Shown: piece after piece, positions 36,424 through 46,550 of the stretch
Numbering within the stretch: position 1 is the stretch's first letter
Layout: the number at the start of each line of letters is the position of its first letter
NCBI GenBank assembly: GCA_014239155.1
Contig: JAAZZQ010000037.1
Location: 1 to 64,000, forward strand
DNA: 64,000 nt
Direction of reading: 5' to 3'
From: Lachnospiraceae bacterium
Lineage (GTDB): Bacteria; Bacillota; Clostridia; Lachnospirales; Lachnospiraceae
Program-made: the position numbers and the translations under genes
Notes under the pieces: model-generated
Told to the model about the DNA's origin: nothing
What the model saw: the letters and a program-made list of their open reading frames with translations, nothing else
Databases searched by the model: none

Positions 36424-37326
36424 TTATTTCACGGCTCCAATAATCTCTGTCAATTCTTCAATATTATACTGACACATATATTCCTCAATGCCTTTTATCA
36501 CCTCAGCTGTGGTGTAAGGATTGACAAAATTCATGGCACCGACAGCGACACCTGACGCACCTGCCAACAGAAATTCAATCGCATCCTCTGCACATGCAAT
36601 GCCTCCCATACCTATAATAGGTATCTTTACAGCATTCGCCGCTTGATATACCATACGCACGGCAATTGGCTTAATCGCAGGACCAGACAGCCCGCCCGTC
36701 TTGTTTGCCAGTGCAAAAGTTTTTTTGTGAATGTCAACCTTCATCCCAGTAATGGTATTAATCAGTGAGATTGCATCACTTCCCGCCGCCTCTGCTGCCT
36801 TTGCCATCTCTGTAATATCTGTCACATTTGGAGACAACTTCATAATAATCGGCTGTTTTGCTTTTATCTTGATTTCCTTTGTGATATCAAATAGACATTT
36901 TGGGTCCTGCCCAAAAGCAATCCCGCCATGTTTTACATTTGGACAGGAAACATTAATCTCAAGCATATCAACTGGCTGTTCTGCCAACTTTTCCACAACT
37001 TCCACATAATCTGACACAGACTGCCCACAGACATTGACAATAATCCTTGTGTCATACTGTTTTAAAAATGGAATATCCCTTCTAATAAACACATCGACTC
37101 CCGGATTTTGCAGCCCAATTGCGTTGAGCATCCCTCCATAGGTCTCCTGAACACGCGGCGTCGGATTTCCCTCCCACGGCACATTTGCAACGCCTTTTGT
37201 CACAACTGCACCCAGACAATTTAAGTCAACAAACTCTGCATATTCCATACCAGAGCCAAATGTTCCCGACGCTGTCATCACTGGATTTTTGAATGTAACA
37301 CCTGCTATTGTTATTTTTGTATTCAA
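36424..37326 (-). CDS. pyrD: Dihydroorotate dehydrogenase B, catalytic subunit
   Basis: A 300-residue FMN enzyme oxidising dihydroorotate to orotate. Class 1B features: GVTFKNPVMTASGTFG, NVSCPNVKHGG with the Cys used as catalytic base, KLSPNVTDI and GMGGIACAEDAIEFLLAGA. The start is TTG, 7 nt after GGAGG. It follows pyrK, its electron-transfer partner, which feeds NAD+. Confidence 0.95.
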   Translation of the reverse strand: MNTKITIAGVTFKNPVMTASGTFGSGMEYAEFVDLNCLGAVVTKGVANVPWEGNPTPRVQETYGGMLNAIGLQNPGVDVFIRRDIPFLKQYDTRIIVNVCGQSVSDYVEVVEKLAEQPVDMLEINVSCPNVKHGGIAFGQDPKCLFDITKEIKIKAKQPIIMKLSPNVTDITEMAKAAEAAGSDAISLINTITGMKVDIHKKTFALANKTGGLSGPAIKPIAVRMVYQAANAVKIPIIGMGGIACAEDAIEFLLAGASGVAVGAMNFVNPYTTAEVIKGIEEYMCQYNIEELTEIIGAVK

Positions 37327-37368
37327 ATCTATTCCTCCACTCTGATTCCACCTGTTTGTTCCAAACCG

Positions 37369-38151
37369 TTAAATCTCGACATCCTCTGCATTATAGACAG
37401 GACCATCTGTGCAAATCCGCGCATTGTTCACATGAGAATGATGGTCAATCTTTGTCGTTTTTACAACGCAGCCAAGACATGCCCCCACACCGCATGCCAT
37501 CCGCTCCTCAAGAGAAATATACGCGGCAATTCCTTTTTCGCCCGCATACTTCTTAATTGCCCGCAGCATTGGCATTGGACCGCAGGCAAAGATTATATCC
37601 GCCTCTAGCTTTTTCTCCTCAATAACATTCATAACAGTTCCCTTTGTGCCAACGCTGCCATCTTCTGTCGCGATATGAATTGATGCATACTTTTCCAAAT
37701 CCTCCGCTAAAAACAATTCCTTGTCCCGATAACCGACAATCACATCGATAGACGCCGCATTTTTAACTGCCTTTGCAACCGCGAGCATGGGAGGGATTCC
37801 GATTCCGCCGCCTATCAGAAAAAGGTGTTTTCCCTCTGCTTTTTCCAGAGGAAAACCATTTCCGAGCGCTCCGAGAATATCCACCCGATGGCCTGTTTTG
37901 TACCTTGAAAATTCCGTTGTTCCCTTTCCTGCCACGCGGTATACAATGCGCAACCGATCGTTTACAACATCCGTCTCACAGATGCTGATTGGGCGCGGCA
38001 GAAGTGCTGATTTGTCTTGTGTATACACGCTGATAAACTGCCCTGGTTTTGCCTGACGCGCTAATGTGGTATTGATCCACATGTCGTAAATTCCTGGTGC
38101 AATCTGCTGCTGTTTGTAAACTCTGGCGAATTCTTTTTTTTTCTGTTCCAT
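37369..38151 (-). CDS. pyrK: Dihydroorotate dehydrogenase electron transfer subunit
   Basis: 260 residues: an FAD-binding N-terminal barrel (LLPRPISICE), an NAD-binding middle (LIGGGIGIPPMLAVAK) and a C-terminal [2Fe-2S] site in CGVGACLGCVVK plus a later Cys in ARICTDGPVY. With PyrD it forms the heterotetrameric B-type enzyme that passes electrons from dihydroorotate to NAD+. It is first in the pyrK-pyrD pair. I looked for a PyrR-type attenuator in the 198 bp upstream and did not find a convincing one. Confidence 0.95.
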   Translation of the reverse strand: MEQKKKEFARVYKQQQIAPGIYDMWINTTLARQAKPGQFISVYTQDKSALLPRPISICETDVVNDRLRIVYRVAGKGTTEFSRYKTGHRVDILGALGNGFPLEKAEGKHLFLIGGGIGIPPMLAVAKAVKNAASIDVIVGYRDKELFLAEDLEKYASIHIATEDGSVGTKGTVMNVIEEKKLEADIIFACGPMPMLRAIKKYAGEKGIAAYISLEERMACGVGACLGCVVKTTKIDHHSHVNNARICTDGPVYNAEDVEI

Positions 38152-38349
38152 ATGACCATTCCTTTCCTCGCTATTGGTATTACAAATTCTTATCCCCTTT
38201 TTACCAAAATGTTCCTATTCTCTGACAAGGATTCTTCAAACAATATCTATTGACATTGTTTGTGAACAGTAACAATATTTTTCTTAATGTGGATTTATTT
38301 CCAATTATTTTAATTGTAACATATTAGAAATAAGGTTGAAATAAAAATT

Positions 38350-38706
38350 TTAATGATAAATGGCTAAAAATGATGTTATTTTCCCATAAATATACTCGCC
38401 GTCAATCAATCCAAATTCTGGATCATAATATTTATTGTCATATAACAGTGCCCAATGTGTATAACCTGCATTTGTATGTACTGTTAGAATGGAGTATTGG
38501 TATGGCACAGGGTTCTTTTTAGAAATACGTGTATTTCGTTCTGCATGTTTCACATTGTAAAAATCCAATATTTCTATCAGTTGCCCTATACTGGTAGGAC
38601 CGCTTGTTTTCATATCTTTTATTACTTCCCTTATATCTTTGCCTGTAATCATTGCAATACATGCCTGACCGCAGGTCTCAGGGGTTGGCTGCATTATAAG
38701 CTGCAT
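38350..38706 (-). CDS. Small stand-alone C39-like (papain-fold) cysteine peptidase
   Basis: 118 residues, essentially one domain: QPTPETCGQACIAMITGKD carries a catalytic-type Cys after Gln, GYTHWALLYDNKYYDPEFG carries a His-Trp and a following Asp. This order (Q..C, H, D) fits peptidase family C39 or related papain-like folds. There is no signal peptide, no membrane part and no ABC exporter attached. It could be a maturation peptidase or an inhibitor-type or toxin-type enzyme. It has a strong GAAAGGAGGATGAACA start and stands alone near an antitoxin remnant. Confidence 0.65.
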   Translation of the reverse strand: MQLIMQPTPETCGQACIAMITGKDIREVIKDMKTSGPTSIGQLIEILDFYNVKHAERNTRISKKNPVPYQYSILTVHTNAGYTHWALLYDNKYYDPEFGLIDGEYIYGKITSFLAIYH

Positions 38707-38853
38707 TGTTCATCCTCCTTTCAAATTTTTCCTTCAGACTAAATTAAACCACAAAAATTTTTGAAATACCACAAAACAACACTAAAATCCTCTTGCCGTT
38801 ACCCATATATAAAATCCTATCTTTATAGCCTTTTAAATGCTTTAGATTCATAA

Positions 38854-38994
38854 GGTAATTCCTATGACATCAAAAAAAGAGAAATCCCTTTTTCTGCTGA
38901 ACTGTCTACGGAAATTAAAACTTCTGATGCCATCACAGATGATGAATTTAATGAAATGATGCAGACCGGACTGGATGCACGGGTCTGCACATAA
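38854..38994 (+). pseudogene. Remnant of a RelB/DinJ-type antitoxin
   Basis: A 46-codon open stretch without a start codon encodes KREIPFSAELSTEI followed by DDEFNEMMQTGLD. The REIPF segment and the DDEFN..MQ.G tail are typical of the C-terminal half of RelB/DinJ-family antitoxins. The frame is closed upstream by TAA at 38851-38853, where the usual Gln codon before Gly-Asn seems to have mutated. No toxin gene follows. This accounts for most of the 329-bp gap before the transketolase gene. Confidence 0.5.
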
Positions 38995-39035
38995 AATAGG
39001 CGCCACCTTAAGGATGACGCCAAAAACTACTAAAA

Positions 39036-39998
39036 TTATGATGCCAAAAATGTTTTTACCTGCTCATATACGCCTTTTGCATCAAGTTTGTATTTCTCAA
39101 CAAGTGCTGCCGCAGAACCGGACTCACCGAATGTATCCTGCATACCAATCTTGCAGACAGGTACTGGATAAGATTTGCAAAGTGCATCACAGACTGCACT
39201 TCCCAATCCGCCAATTACAGAATGCTCTTCAGCGGTAACTACCTTGCCAGTCTTTTTTGCAGAGTTAACAATAATTTCCTCATCCAGTGGCTTAATGGTG
39301 CAAATGTTAATTACCTCTGCATGAATGCCCTCTTTCTCAAGCATCTCGGCGGCACCAAGTGCGGAATCCACACAGATTCCAGTTGCTACAATAGTCACAT
39401 CTGTGCCCTCTTTCACAACTGTACCCTTTCCAATCTCAAACTTGTAATCTGGTCTGTCGTTGATAACAGGTACTGCCGCGCGTCCAAAACGGATATATAC
39501 TGGTCCCTCATATTCTACTGCTGCGCGCACTGCCGCCTTTGCCTCAATATCATCTGCTGGGCACATTACAACCATTCCCGGAATAGTGCGCATCAATGCA
39601 ATATCCTCATTGCATTGATGCGATGCGCCGTCCTCCCCCACTGTAATACCTGCATGTGTCGCGCCAATTTTGACATTTAGATGCGGATAGCCAATGGAGT
39701 TTCTCACCTGCTCAAATGCACGTCCTGCCGCAAACATCGCAAAAGAACTCATAAATGGAATCTTGCCTGCAAGCGACAATCCAGCTGCGACACCTGCCAT
39801 ATTACACTCTGCAATTCCACAGTCAATATGTCTCTCTGGAAACACCTTCTTAAATACACCTGTCTTTGTAGCCGCCGCAAGGTCCGCGTCAAGAACAACT
39901 ACATTTGGATTTTCTTTTCCAATCTCAACGAGAGCATTCCCGTAGCTCTCTCTTGTTGCTATTTTTGAAACGACTTTGTTCGTTTTTACATCTGCCAT
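39036..39998 (-). CDS. Transketolase, C-terminal subunit
   Basis: About 320 residues holding the pyrimidine-binding and C-terminal domains of transketolase (GIAECNMAGVAAGLSLAGKIPF with the conserved Glu, THAGITVGEDGASHQ). It pairs with the gene upstream to form a split transketolase, as in many Firmicutes and archaea. It is placed in the pentose operon, so it probably feeds xylulose-5-phosphate and ribose-5-phosphate into glycolysis. ATG 39998 follows GGAAGGGAG; the longer frame to 40019 would overlap the partner's stop. Confidence 0.94.
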   Translation of the reverse strand: MADVKTNKVVSKIATRESYGNALVEIGKENPNVVVLDADLAAATKTGVFKKVFPERHIDCGIAECNMAGVAAGLSLAGKIPFMSSFAMFAAGRAFEQVRNSIGYPHLNVKIGATHAGITVGEDGASHQCNEDIALMRTIPGMVVMCPADDIEAKAAVRAAVEYEGPVYIRFGRAAVPVINDRPDYKFEIGKGTVVKEGTDVTIVATGICVDSALGAAEMLEKEGIHAEVINICTIKPLDEEIIVNSAKKTGKVVTAEEHSVIGGLGSAVCDALCKSYPVPVCKIGMQDTFGESGSAAALVEKYKLDAKGVYEQVKTFLAS

Positions 39999-40019
39999 TT
40001 TTTTCTCCCTTCCATGCAT

Positions 40020-40853
40020 CTAAGCCAACTGTTGCGCAATCTTCTCTAAATCTGCCATAGCAATTGCGTACTCCTCATCATTTGGAGCCTTGCCATGCCA
40101 ATCTACATTTCCTTCCATAAACGATACGCCTTTACCCTTCAAGGAATGCGCAATAATCGCTGTAGGCATACCCTTCGTCTCTCTTGCTTCCTTAAATGCC
40201 GCACGGATTTTGTCAAAATCATGCGCGTCATCCAAGTTGATGACATGGAAATTAAACGCCTCAAACTTTTTATCAATTGGATAAGGTGAGCACACATCCT
40301 CAATTTTACCATCAATCTGCAAGCCGTTGTTGTCCACAATCACACAAAGATTATCCAATTTTCTATGTCCAGCAAACATAGAAGCCTCCCAAACCTGCCC
40401 CTCCTCGATCTCACCATCACCAAGCAAGGTGTATACACGATAATCTGCATTGGACATTTTCGCACCAAGCGCCATACCACACGCTACAGAAATGCCCTGA
40501 CCAAGCGAACCAGATGACATATCAACGCCGGGTACATGCTGCATACAAGGGTGTCCTTGCAGATAGGAACCAAGTTTTCTGAGTGTCACCAAATCCTCCA
40601 CTGGAAAATATCCGCGATTTGCAAGGGTCGAATAAAGTCCCGGTGCTGTATGTCCCTTTGAGAGAACAAAACGGTCCCTATCCGCTTTCTTTGGGTCCTT
40701 CGGATCGATATTCATCTCCTCAAAATAAAGGTACGTATAGATATCTGCCGCTGAGAGCGATCCCCCCGGATGTCCTGCCTTTGCAGCATGGACTCCCGTC
40801 ACGATGCCCTTACGAACTTCATTTGCCATTTTTTGAAGCTCCAAATTTGTCAT
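40020..40853 (-). CDS. Transketolase, N-terminal subunit
   Basis: About 277 residues with the thiamine diphosphate site: KAGHPGGSLSAADIY, SKGHTAPGLYS and LLGDGEIEEGQVWEA (GDG..N-type motif). The start at 40853 is 8 nt after GGAGG. It is separated by 21 bp from its C-terminal partner and lies 131 bp after araD. Confidence 0.94.
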   Translation of the reverse strand: MTNLELQKMANEVRKGIVTGVHAAKAGHPGGSLSAADIYTYLYFEEMNIDPKDPKKADRDRFVLSKGHTAPGLYSTLANRGYFPVEDLVTLRKLGSYLQGHPCMQHVPGVDMSSGSLGQGISVACGMALGAKMSNADYRVYTLLGDGEIEEGQVWEASMFAGHRKLDNLCVIVDNNGLQIDGKIEDVCSPYPIDKKFEAFNFHVINLDDAHDFDKIRAAFKEARETKGMPTAIIAHSLKGKGVSFMEGNVDWHGKAPNDEEYAIAMADLEKIAQQLA

Positions 40854-40984
40854 TGTTTTTTCCTCCAATCAAAGTCAATCAGTATACTTTACACTTTTTA
40901 AAACTACCATAAAATAAATTATCCGTAAATATATAAACTAGATAACAATACCTTACAAATTAAACATTATCCTAATAAATATAT

Positions 40985-41680
40985 CTACTCAACTTTGTTG
41001 CCATAATACGCATTTGCACCATGCTTTCTGTAATAGTGTTTGTCCTGAATACGCTGTGGTGCTGGCTCTACGTCTTTATTCAACTGTTCTGTGAACAGAG
41101 CCATCTTTGCCACTTCCTCTAAGACAACTGCATTGTGTACAGCTTCCTTTGCATCCTTTCCCCATGCAAACGGACCATGATTCTTGCAAAGCACTGCCGG
41201 AACTGCCATAACGTCCTTATCCTTGAACGTCTCTATAATAAGCGTTCCTGTATTTTTCTCATAACCCTCGTCAATCTCCTCCTGTGTAAGCACACGTGCA
41301 CAAGGAATTTCCCCATACATATAATCTGCGTGCGTTGTCCCATAGCAAGGAATACTTCTGCCAGACTGCGCCCAACTTGTGGCATATGTACTGTGGGTAT
41401 GTACAATTCCACCAATCTCTGGAAATGCCTTGTAGAGCTCTAGATGGGTTGGGGTATCGGAGGAAGGATTGTATTTCCCCTCCACTCTATTGCCCTCCAA
41501 ATCCATAACAACCATATCCTCAGGCTTTAACAAGTCATAGTCAACACCGCTTGGTTTAATGACAAACAGACCGCTCTCTCTATCTATGGCGCTTACATTC
41601 CCCCATGTAAAAGTAACAAGACCATACTTGGGCAAATCCATATTTGCCTCATACACTTTCTTTTTTAACTCCTCTAACAT
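40985..41680 (-). CDS. araD: L-ribulose-5-phosphate 4-epimerase
   Basis: A 231-residue class II aldolase-fold enzyme. [25 protein letters not shown] and the zinc-binding His pair in [15 protein letters not shown] match AraD, as does the C-terminal [13 protein letters not shown]. It converts L-ribulose-5-phosphate to D-xylulose-5-phosphate. It directly follows an FGGY kinase, which would supply the substrate, and precedes transketolase. Confidence 0.95.
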   Translation of the reverse strand: MLEELKKKVYEANMDLPKYGLVTFTWGNVSAIDRESGLFVIKPSGVDYDLLKPEDMVVMDLEGNRVEGKYNPSSDTPTHLELYKAFPEIGGIVHTHSTYATSWAQSGRSIPCYGTTHADYMYGEIPCARVLTQEEIDEGYEKNTGTLIIETFKDKDVMAVPAVLCKNHGPFAWGKDAKEAVHNAVVLEEVAKMALFTEQLNKDVEPAPQRIQDKHYYRKHGANAYYGNKVE

Positions 41681-41712
41681 TTCAATCCTCCAGATTTCGT
41701 TATAATAGTTCT

Positions 41713-43308
41713 TTACAGATGTTCCACTGCTGCACGCTCAATTGCAAGTCCCTTTTTATAGCGCTCAATAAAGGTCTCAAAACCTGTCACATCCGCAGCG
41801 TCTGGTTCCACACGCACAGACTCTTCACCAGCAAATACTTTGTTGTTGAGATAATCGCTAAGGGACTCCTCTGCACCCTTTTTCATCATATAATTTGCAA
41901 GGACTGCAATGCCCCATGCGCCGCCCTCGCCTGCTGTCTTCATAACAGACACGGGAACATTGACAGCGGCTGCCACAATTTTTTGCCCGACACCTTCTGT
42001 CTTAAACAATCCACCATGTCCAAGAAGCTCATCGAGCGTCACATTTTCCTGCTTAAATAAAATATCCATGCCAATCTTAATCGCGCCAAGCGCTGTAAAC
42101 AGATTGACCCGCATAAAATTTGCCAGTGTAAATTTCGCGTCTGGTGTCCGCACAAAGAGCGGTCTTCCTTCCTCAAACCCTGTCACATGTTCGCCGGAAA
42201 AATAACCATATGCAAGAAGCCCGCCACAGTCGGAATCGCCTTCAAGCGCCTTTCTATAGAGCGTTCCATAAAGTTCATTCATATCGACTTTGTGCCCCAT
42301 TGACTCCTGAAATTCCTTAAAAATATTCACCCATGCATTTAAATCCGAAGTGCAATTATTGCAATGAACCATTGCCACAAGACTTCCATCAGGAGTTGTC
42401 ACAAGGTCAAGCTCATCATAAGATTTGGACAAATCCTTCTCAAGAACTGCCATAGCAAACACAGAGGTACCTGCCGAAATATTTCCAGTACGCTGCGCCA
42501 CACTGTTTGTCGCCACCATGCCAGTACCAGCATCACCTTCTGGCGGACACATTGGAATCCCCGCTTGAAGTGTGCCTGTCACATCAAGAAGTTTCGCACC
42601 TGCCTCTGTCAATGTGCCTGCCTTATCTCCAGAAACTAATACTTTAGGCATAATATCTGCAAGTTTCCACGAGAAATTTTTCTCTGCGACAAGCGTATCA
42701 AACTGCCCAATCATATACCCATTAAAACTTTTTGTATCAATATCAATCGGAAACATACCAGATGCCTCACCCACACCAAGTACCTTCTCACCACTTAATT
42801 GCCAGTGAATATAGCCTGCAAGTGTCGTGAAGAAGTCCACCTTGCCAACATGCTCCTCACCGTTGAGAATTGCTTGATACAGGTGTGCAATGCTCCATCT
42901 CTGTGGAATGTGATAGTCAAAAAGCGCTGTAAGTTTCTCGCTCGCTTCCTGCGTAATTGTGTTTCTCCATGTCCGGAAAGGCACCAAAAGTTCTCCCTCT
43001 TTGTCAAATGCCATATACCCATGCATCATAGCGCTAAAACCAAGAGAGCCAAGCGTGCTTACCTGCGTCCCATATTTTTCTTGCACAGACTTTGCCAAAT
43101 CCTGATAGCAATCCTGAAGCCCTTTCCAGATGGCATCCAGACTGTAAGTCCAGATATTATTCACCAATTGATTTTCCCAGTCATGATTTCCAATGGCGAG
43201 TACTTCATGATTCTCATCAATCAGGACTGCCTTGATTCTGGTCGAGCCAAACTCAATACCAAGCGCAGTCTTACCACTCTCGATTGCGCTCTTTGCATCC
43301 AATCCCAT
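41713..43308 (-). CDS. FGGY-family sugar kinase, probable L-ribulokinase
   Basis: 531 residues with the FGGY kinase fold: [15 protein letters not shown] (phosphate 1), [23 protein letters not shown] and the C-terminal [15 protein letters not shown] and [13 protein letters not shown]. It is unlike classical AraB and would often be labelled xylulokinase. Its position just before araD makes L-ribulose the likeliest substrate; a non-orthologous ribulokinase (AraK type) is known from Clostridium acetobutylicum. No araA isomerase is in the window. The start follows ACAGGAGGTTATTT. Confidence 0.8.
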   Translation of the reverse strand: MGLDAKSAIESGKTALGIEFGSTRIKAVLIDENHEVLAIGNHDWENQLVNNIWTYSLDAIWKGLQDCYQDLAKSVQEKYGTQVSTLGSLGFSAMMHGYMAFDKEGELLVPFRTWRNTITQEASEKLTALFDYHIPQRWSIAHLYQAILNGEEHVGKVDFFTTLAGYIHWQLSGEKVLGVGEASGMFPIDIDTKSFNGYMIGQFDTLVAEKNFSWKLADIMPKVLVSGDKAGTLTEAGAKLLDVTGTLQAGIPMCPPEGDAGTGMVATNSVAQRTGNISAGTSVFAMAVLEKDLSKSYDELDLVTTPDGSLVAMVHCNNCTSDLNAWVNIFKEFQESMGHKVDMNELYGTLYRKALEGDSDCGGLLAYGYFSGEHVTGFEEGRPLFVRTPDAKFTLANFMRVNLFTALGAIKIGMDILFKQENVTLDELLGHGGLFKTEGVGQKIVAAAVNVPVSVMKTAGEGGAWGIAVLANYMMKKGAEESLSDYLNNKVFAGEESVRVEPDAADVTGFETFIERYKKGLAIERAAVEHL

Positions 43309-43455
43309 AAATAACCTCCTGTTCTATTTTGTTGCCGTAACATCATATATTTATCTTTCAGATAGCAGAATATCTATACAATATATACAAAGCAAATTTT
43401 TCACTCCATACAGATTGCACAATTAAATCCGCGTATCTGAATTGTTGCTATTGTA

Positions 43456-43491
43456 ATTATAACAATAAGCCTGCAATATTGCAAGCTTATT
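43456..43491 (-). promoter_or_regulatory. Promoter with overlapping palindrome, pentose operon
   Basis: Minus-strand TTGCAA (43484-43479) and TATAAT (43461-43456) are 17 bp apart. A 28-bp near-perfect inverted repeat (43464-43491, arms AATAAGC and GCTTATT around TGCAATATTGCA) covers the -35 box and the spacer. It is placed like a repressor operator for the kinase-araD operon. It could instead be a weak terminator of ackA. The leader to the kinase ATG is about 140 nt. Confidence 0.5.
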
Positions 43492-43536
43492 ATTTACTCA
43501 ATATTAAAATATTTTAGGAACCATTAAGAAGCAACA

Positions 43537-43714
43537 GATTATAGTTCAGTCTAGAGCGTGTTTGAAAAATGCTCTAAAACTTTGCCTTTACTGCAAAGTC
43601 CATAAATTTGTGTAGTGGTATAGATGCATCAGCCACGGGACGTGGCTTTAACACCACAAAGGATTTTTACATGGCTCGATACCTGTAACAGAAAGCTGAA
43701 GGCTCAACGGTTAC
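43537..43714 (-). repeat. Hairpin-rich miniature element, copy C
   Basis: About 178 bp, reversed relative to copies A and B. Read on the minus strand it runs from GTAACCGTTGAG through a left hairpin, AGCCATGTAAAAATCC, the AAGCCACG/CGTGGCT stem, GATGCATC, GGACTTTGCA and ACTGAACTATAATC. Its outer GTTAC end contains the ackA stop codon. The right stem is extended by an extra hairpin (GAGCATTTTTCAAACACGCTC region). No clear flanking duplication remains. Confidence 0.65.
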
Positions 43715-44910
43715 ACAATGGATACAAGCGTCGCTGTCTGTCTTGCAATCGCAAGCTCCTCGTTTGTTGGAACACACAGAAGTGCAACTTTGCTTGTCTC
43801 TGTGGAGATAACCCTATCTTCACCTCTAATATTGTTTTTCTCAACATCTATTTCTGTGCCAAGATATCCCAAATACTTTGCAATCTCAGCGCGTCCTGAA
43901 ATGTTGTTCTCCCCTACGCCTGCCGTAAATGCAATTGCATCCACGCCGTTCATCGCCGCTGCATAAGCGCCAATATATTTTGCCACACTGTAATAAAATG
44001 CCTCCAAAGCTACCTTTGCAAGCTGGTTGTCATTTGCTGCTGCCGCCTCAATATCTCGAAAATCCGAAGAAACTTTTGAGAGACCAAGCACACCTGACTT
44101 TTTGTTCAAAATCGTATTCATCTCCGCTGGTGTTATCTTTTCTTTCTGACAGATAAAATCACAGATAGCTGGGTCAATGCTGCCGGAGCGTGTCCCCATA
44201 ATAATGCCCTCGAGCGGCGTAAGCCCCATAGAAGTATCGACACACTTTCCATGATCAACTGCTGACACAGAACCGCCATTTCCTAGATGACAAACGATAA
44301 TCTTCAGCTCATCTCTGGTCTTGCCAAGAATCTTTGCTGCCCTTGCAGATACATAGTCATGACTCGTTCCATGAAATCCATAACGGCGCACCTTATACTT
44401 TTCATAATACTCATATGGAAGTCCGTATAGATAAGCTTTCTCAGGCATTGTCTGGTGAAATGCGGTATCGAACACTGCCACCATTGGCACATTGGGCATA
44501 ATCTCCTTGCAGGAGTTGATGCCAATCAAATTTGCCGGATTGTGAAGCGGTGCAAGGTCATTACATTCTTCTATTGCCGCCAAAACCTTATCATTGATAA
44601 TGACAGAAGAAGCAAACTTCTCACCGCCGTGAACAACGCGATGCCCAACTGCTTTAATCTCGTCAAGTGATTGAACCACACCATGATTTGCGTCAGTAAG
44701 CGCGTCAATCACAAGCTTGACCGCCACAGTATGGTTTGGCATTGGTGTCTCGATTATTACTTTGTCTTTTCCTGCAGGCGTGTGTGTAAGAACACTCCCG
44801 TCAATCCCAATGCGCTCGCAGAGTCCCTTCGCAAGCACAGCTTCAGTGTCGCTGTCAATCAGTTGGTATTTTAGCGAAGAACTGCCACAGTTGATTACTA
44901 AAATGTTCAT
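43711..44910 (-). CDS. ackA: Acetate kinase
   Basis: A 399-residue ASKHA kinase with [57 protein letters not shown] and FTAGVGENN. It makes ATP and acetate from acetyl-phosphate, a main energy step in fermenters. No pta is adjacent. The TAA stop codon is the terminal GTTAC of the repeat copy C (read on the other strand), though protein length is normal. A consensus cre site lies 79 bp upstream of the ATG. Start after ATGGAGGGATAATACA. Confidence 0.96.
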   Translation of the reverse strand: MNILVINCGSSSLKYQLIDSDTEAVLAKGLCERIGIDGSVLTHTPAGKDKVIIETPMPNHTVAVKLVIDALTDANHGVVQSLDEIKAVGHRVVHGGEKFASSVIINDKVLAAIEECNDLAPLHNPANLIGINSCKEIMPNVPMVAVFDTAFHQTMPEKAYLYGLPYEYYEKYKVRRYGFHGTSHDYVSARAAKILGKTRDELKIIVCHLGNGGSVSAVDHGKCVDTSMGLTPLEGIIMGTRSGSIDPAICDFICQKEKITPAEMNTILNKKSGVLGLSKVSSDFRDIEAAAANDNQLAKVALEAFYYSVAKYIGAYAAAMNGVDAIAFTAGVGENNISGRAEIAKYLGYLGTEIDVEKNNIRGEDRVISTETSKVALLCVPTNEELAIARQTATLVSIV

Positions 44911-44988
44911 TGTATTATCCCTCCATAATTTTTTTCTACAGCTTCTTAACCTTGATACATCATTATCATACCTTATTTTCCCAGAAAA

Positions 44989-45002
44989 TGAAAGCGCTTA
45001 CA
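44989..45002. promoter_or_regulatory. cre site upstream of ackA
   Basis: TGAAAGCGCTTACA matches the CcpA consensus TGWAANCGNTNWCA at every position. It lies 79-92 bp before the ackA ATG, at or just above a possible TTTCAT/TATGAT promoter. CcpA activates ackA in Bacillus subtilis from an upstream cre; whether this one activates or represses depends on the exact start site, which I cannot fix. Confidence 0.75.
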
Positions 45003-45055
45003 ATGAAATTTTTTAATTTTTATGACCATTCAATCTTCGGCTTCCCATTATTTTA

Positions 45056-46495
45056 TTAATACGCCCTGCCCCAGTAAACCATCTTTTTCGCGGGTTTGCC
45101 GCAGCACACACAAGTTGTACTTAACTGCTCTTGCTCAAATGGCATACAACGGCTTGTCGCTGCCAGCTCATCCTTAATCTTGTCCTCGCAGGTGCGCTCC
45201 CCACACCACATTGCCTTGACAAATCCCGGTTTATTGTTGATGGTATCACAAAATTCTTCCCATGACACTGCATTGTAAATATGGGTCTCAAGATGCCTCT
45301 TTGCCGCCTCATACATATCAGACTGAATTGTATCTAAAAGCGCTGCTGCCTTTGCCTCAACTTCATCCAGACTGACTTCAATTTTCTCCCTTGTATCACG
45401 TCGCACGAAAACACATTGATTGTTCTCGATATCTTTTGGTCCAATTTCAATTCTAAATGGCACACCACGCATCTCGCACTCGCTAAATTTCCACCCCGGA
45501 CTCTTGTCAGAATCGTCTACTTTTACCCGAAATCCTTTTTCAAACAGAAGTTCTCTAAGTGCATATGCCTTATCAAGCACCCCTTCTTTCTTCTGCTGAA
45601 TTGGAACAATCATAATCTGTGTCGGCGCCACCTTTGGCGGTAGTTTTAAACCAGAATCATCACCGTGCACCATAATAACTGCACCGATAATGCGTGTTGA
45701 CAATCCCCATGAAGTCTGATGACAATATCTTAATGTATTGTCCTTATCCGTAAATTGAATTCCAAACGCCTTTGCAAAACCGTCTCCAAAGTTGTGGCTT
45801 GTGCCCGACTGCAATGCCTTGCCATCATGCATCAACGCTTCAATTGTATAGGTTGCTTCCGCGCCTGCAAATTTCTCTTTGTCTGTCTTCTGCCCTTTTA
45901 CGACAGGAATCGCAAGCACATCACGCACAAAATCTGCATACACGTTCAGCATTTGAATCGTCCGCTCTTCTGCCTCCTCTGCCGTCGCATGTGCAGTATG
46001 TCCCTCCTGCCACAGAAATTCACGGCTTCTCAAAAACGGCCGCGTTGTCTTTTCCCAGCGCACCACAGAACACCACTGATTATATACTTTTGGTAAATCC
46101 CGGTAAGACTGCACCTCATTCTTATAGAAATCACAGAACAAAGTCTCTGACGTTGGCCGCACGCAAAGTCTTTCCTGTAATGGCTCAAGCCCTCCGTGTG
46201 TCACCCACGCAACCTCTGGCGCAAATCCTTCAACATGGTCTTTCTCCTTTTGCAGAAGACTTTCTGGTATAAACATTGGCATGTACACATTCTCCACGCC
46301 TGTCCTCTTAAATGCAGCGTCAAGTTGCTGTTGAATCTGCTCCCAAATCGCATAACCTGCTGGTTTGATAATCATACAGCCTTTCACACTGGAATAATCA
46401 CACAGCTCGGCCTTCTTCACCACATCTGTGTACCACTGCGCAAAATCCTCCTCCATCGAAGTAATCGCTTCCACTAGTTTCTTGTCATTTGCCAT
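45056..46495 (-). CDS. proS: Prolyl-tRNA synthetase (type 3, archaeal/eukaryal-like)
   Basis: A 479-residue class II synthetase without the bacterial editing insertion. Motif 2 is in [31 protein letters not shown] and motif 3 in [19 protein letters not shown]. The C-terminal zinc-binding part ([29 protein letters not shown]) is the archaeal/eukaryal form found in many clostridia. It charges tRNA-Pro. Expression is controlled by the upstream T-box. Confidence 0.96.
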   Translation of the reverse strand: MANDKKLVEAITSMEEDFAQWYTDVVKKAELCDYSSVKGCMIIKPAGYAIWEQIQQQLDAAFKRTGVENVYMPMFIPESLLQKEKDHVEGFAPEVAWVTHGGLEPLQERLCVRPTSETLFCDFYKNEVQSYRDLPKVYNQWCSVVRWEKTTRPFLRSREFLWQEGHTAHATAEEAEERTIQMLNVYADFVRDVLAIPVVKGQKTDKEKFAGAEATYTIEALMHDGKALQSGTSHNFGDGFAKAFGIQFTDKDNTLRYCHQTSWGLSTRIIGAVIMVHGDDSGLKLPPKVAPTQIMIVPIQQKKEGVLDKAYALRELLFEKGFRVKVDDSDKSPGWKFSECEMRGVPFRIEIGPKDIENNQCVFVRRDTREKIEVSLDEVEAKAAALLDTIQSDMYEAAKRHLETHIYNAVSWEEFCDTINNKPGFVKAMWCGERTCEDKIKDELAATSRCMPFEQEQLSTTCVCCGKPAKKMVYWGRAY

Positions 46496-46550
46496 CTTTC
46501 CTCATCCTTTCTAATCCTTGCTGACAATGTTCCTTTAGGTACCTGTGTAC

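Noticed and set aside
38152-38349. PyrR attenuator before pyrK
   Set aside because: No clear PyrR anti-antiterminator loop or terminator with T-run in the 198 bp.
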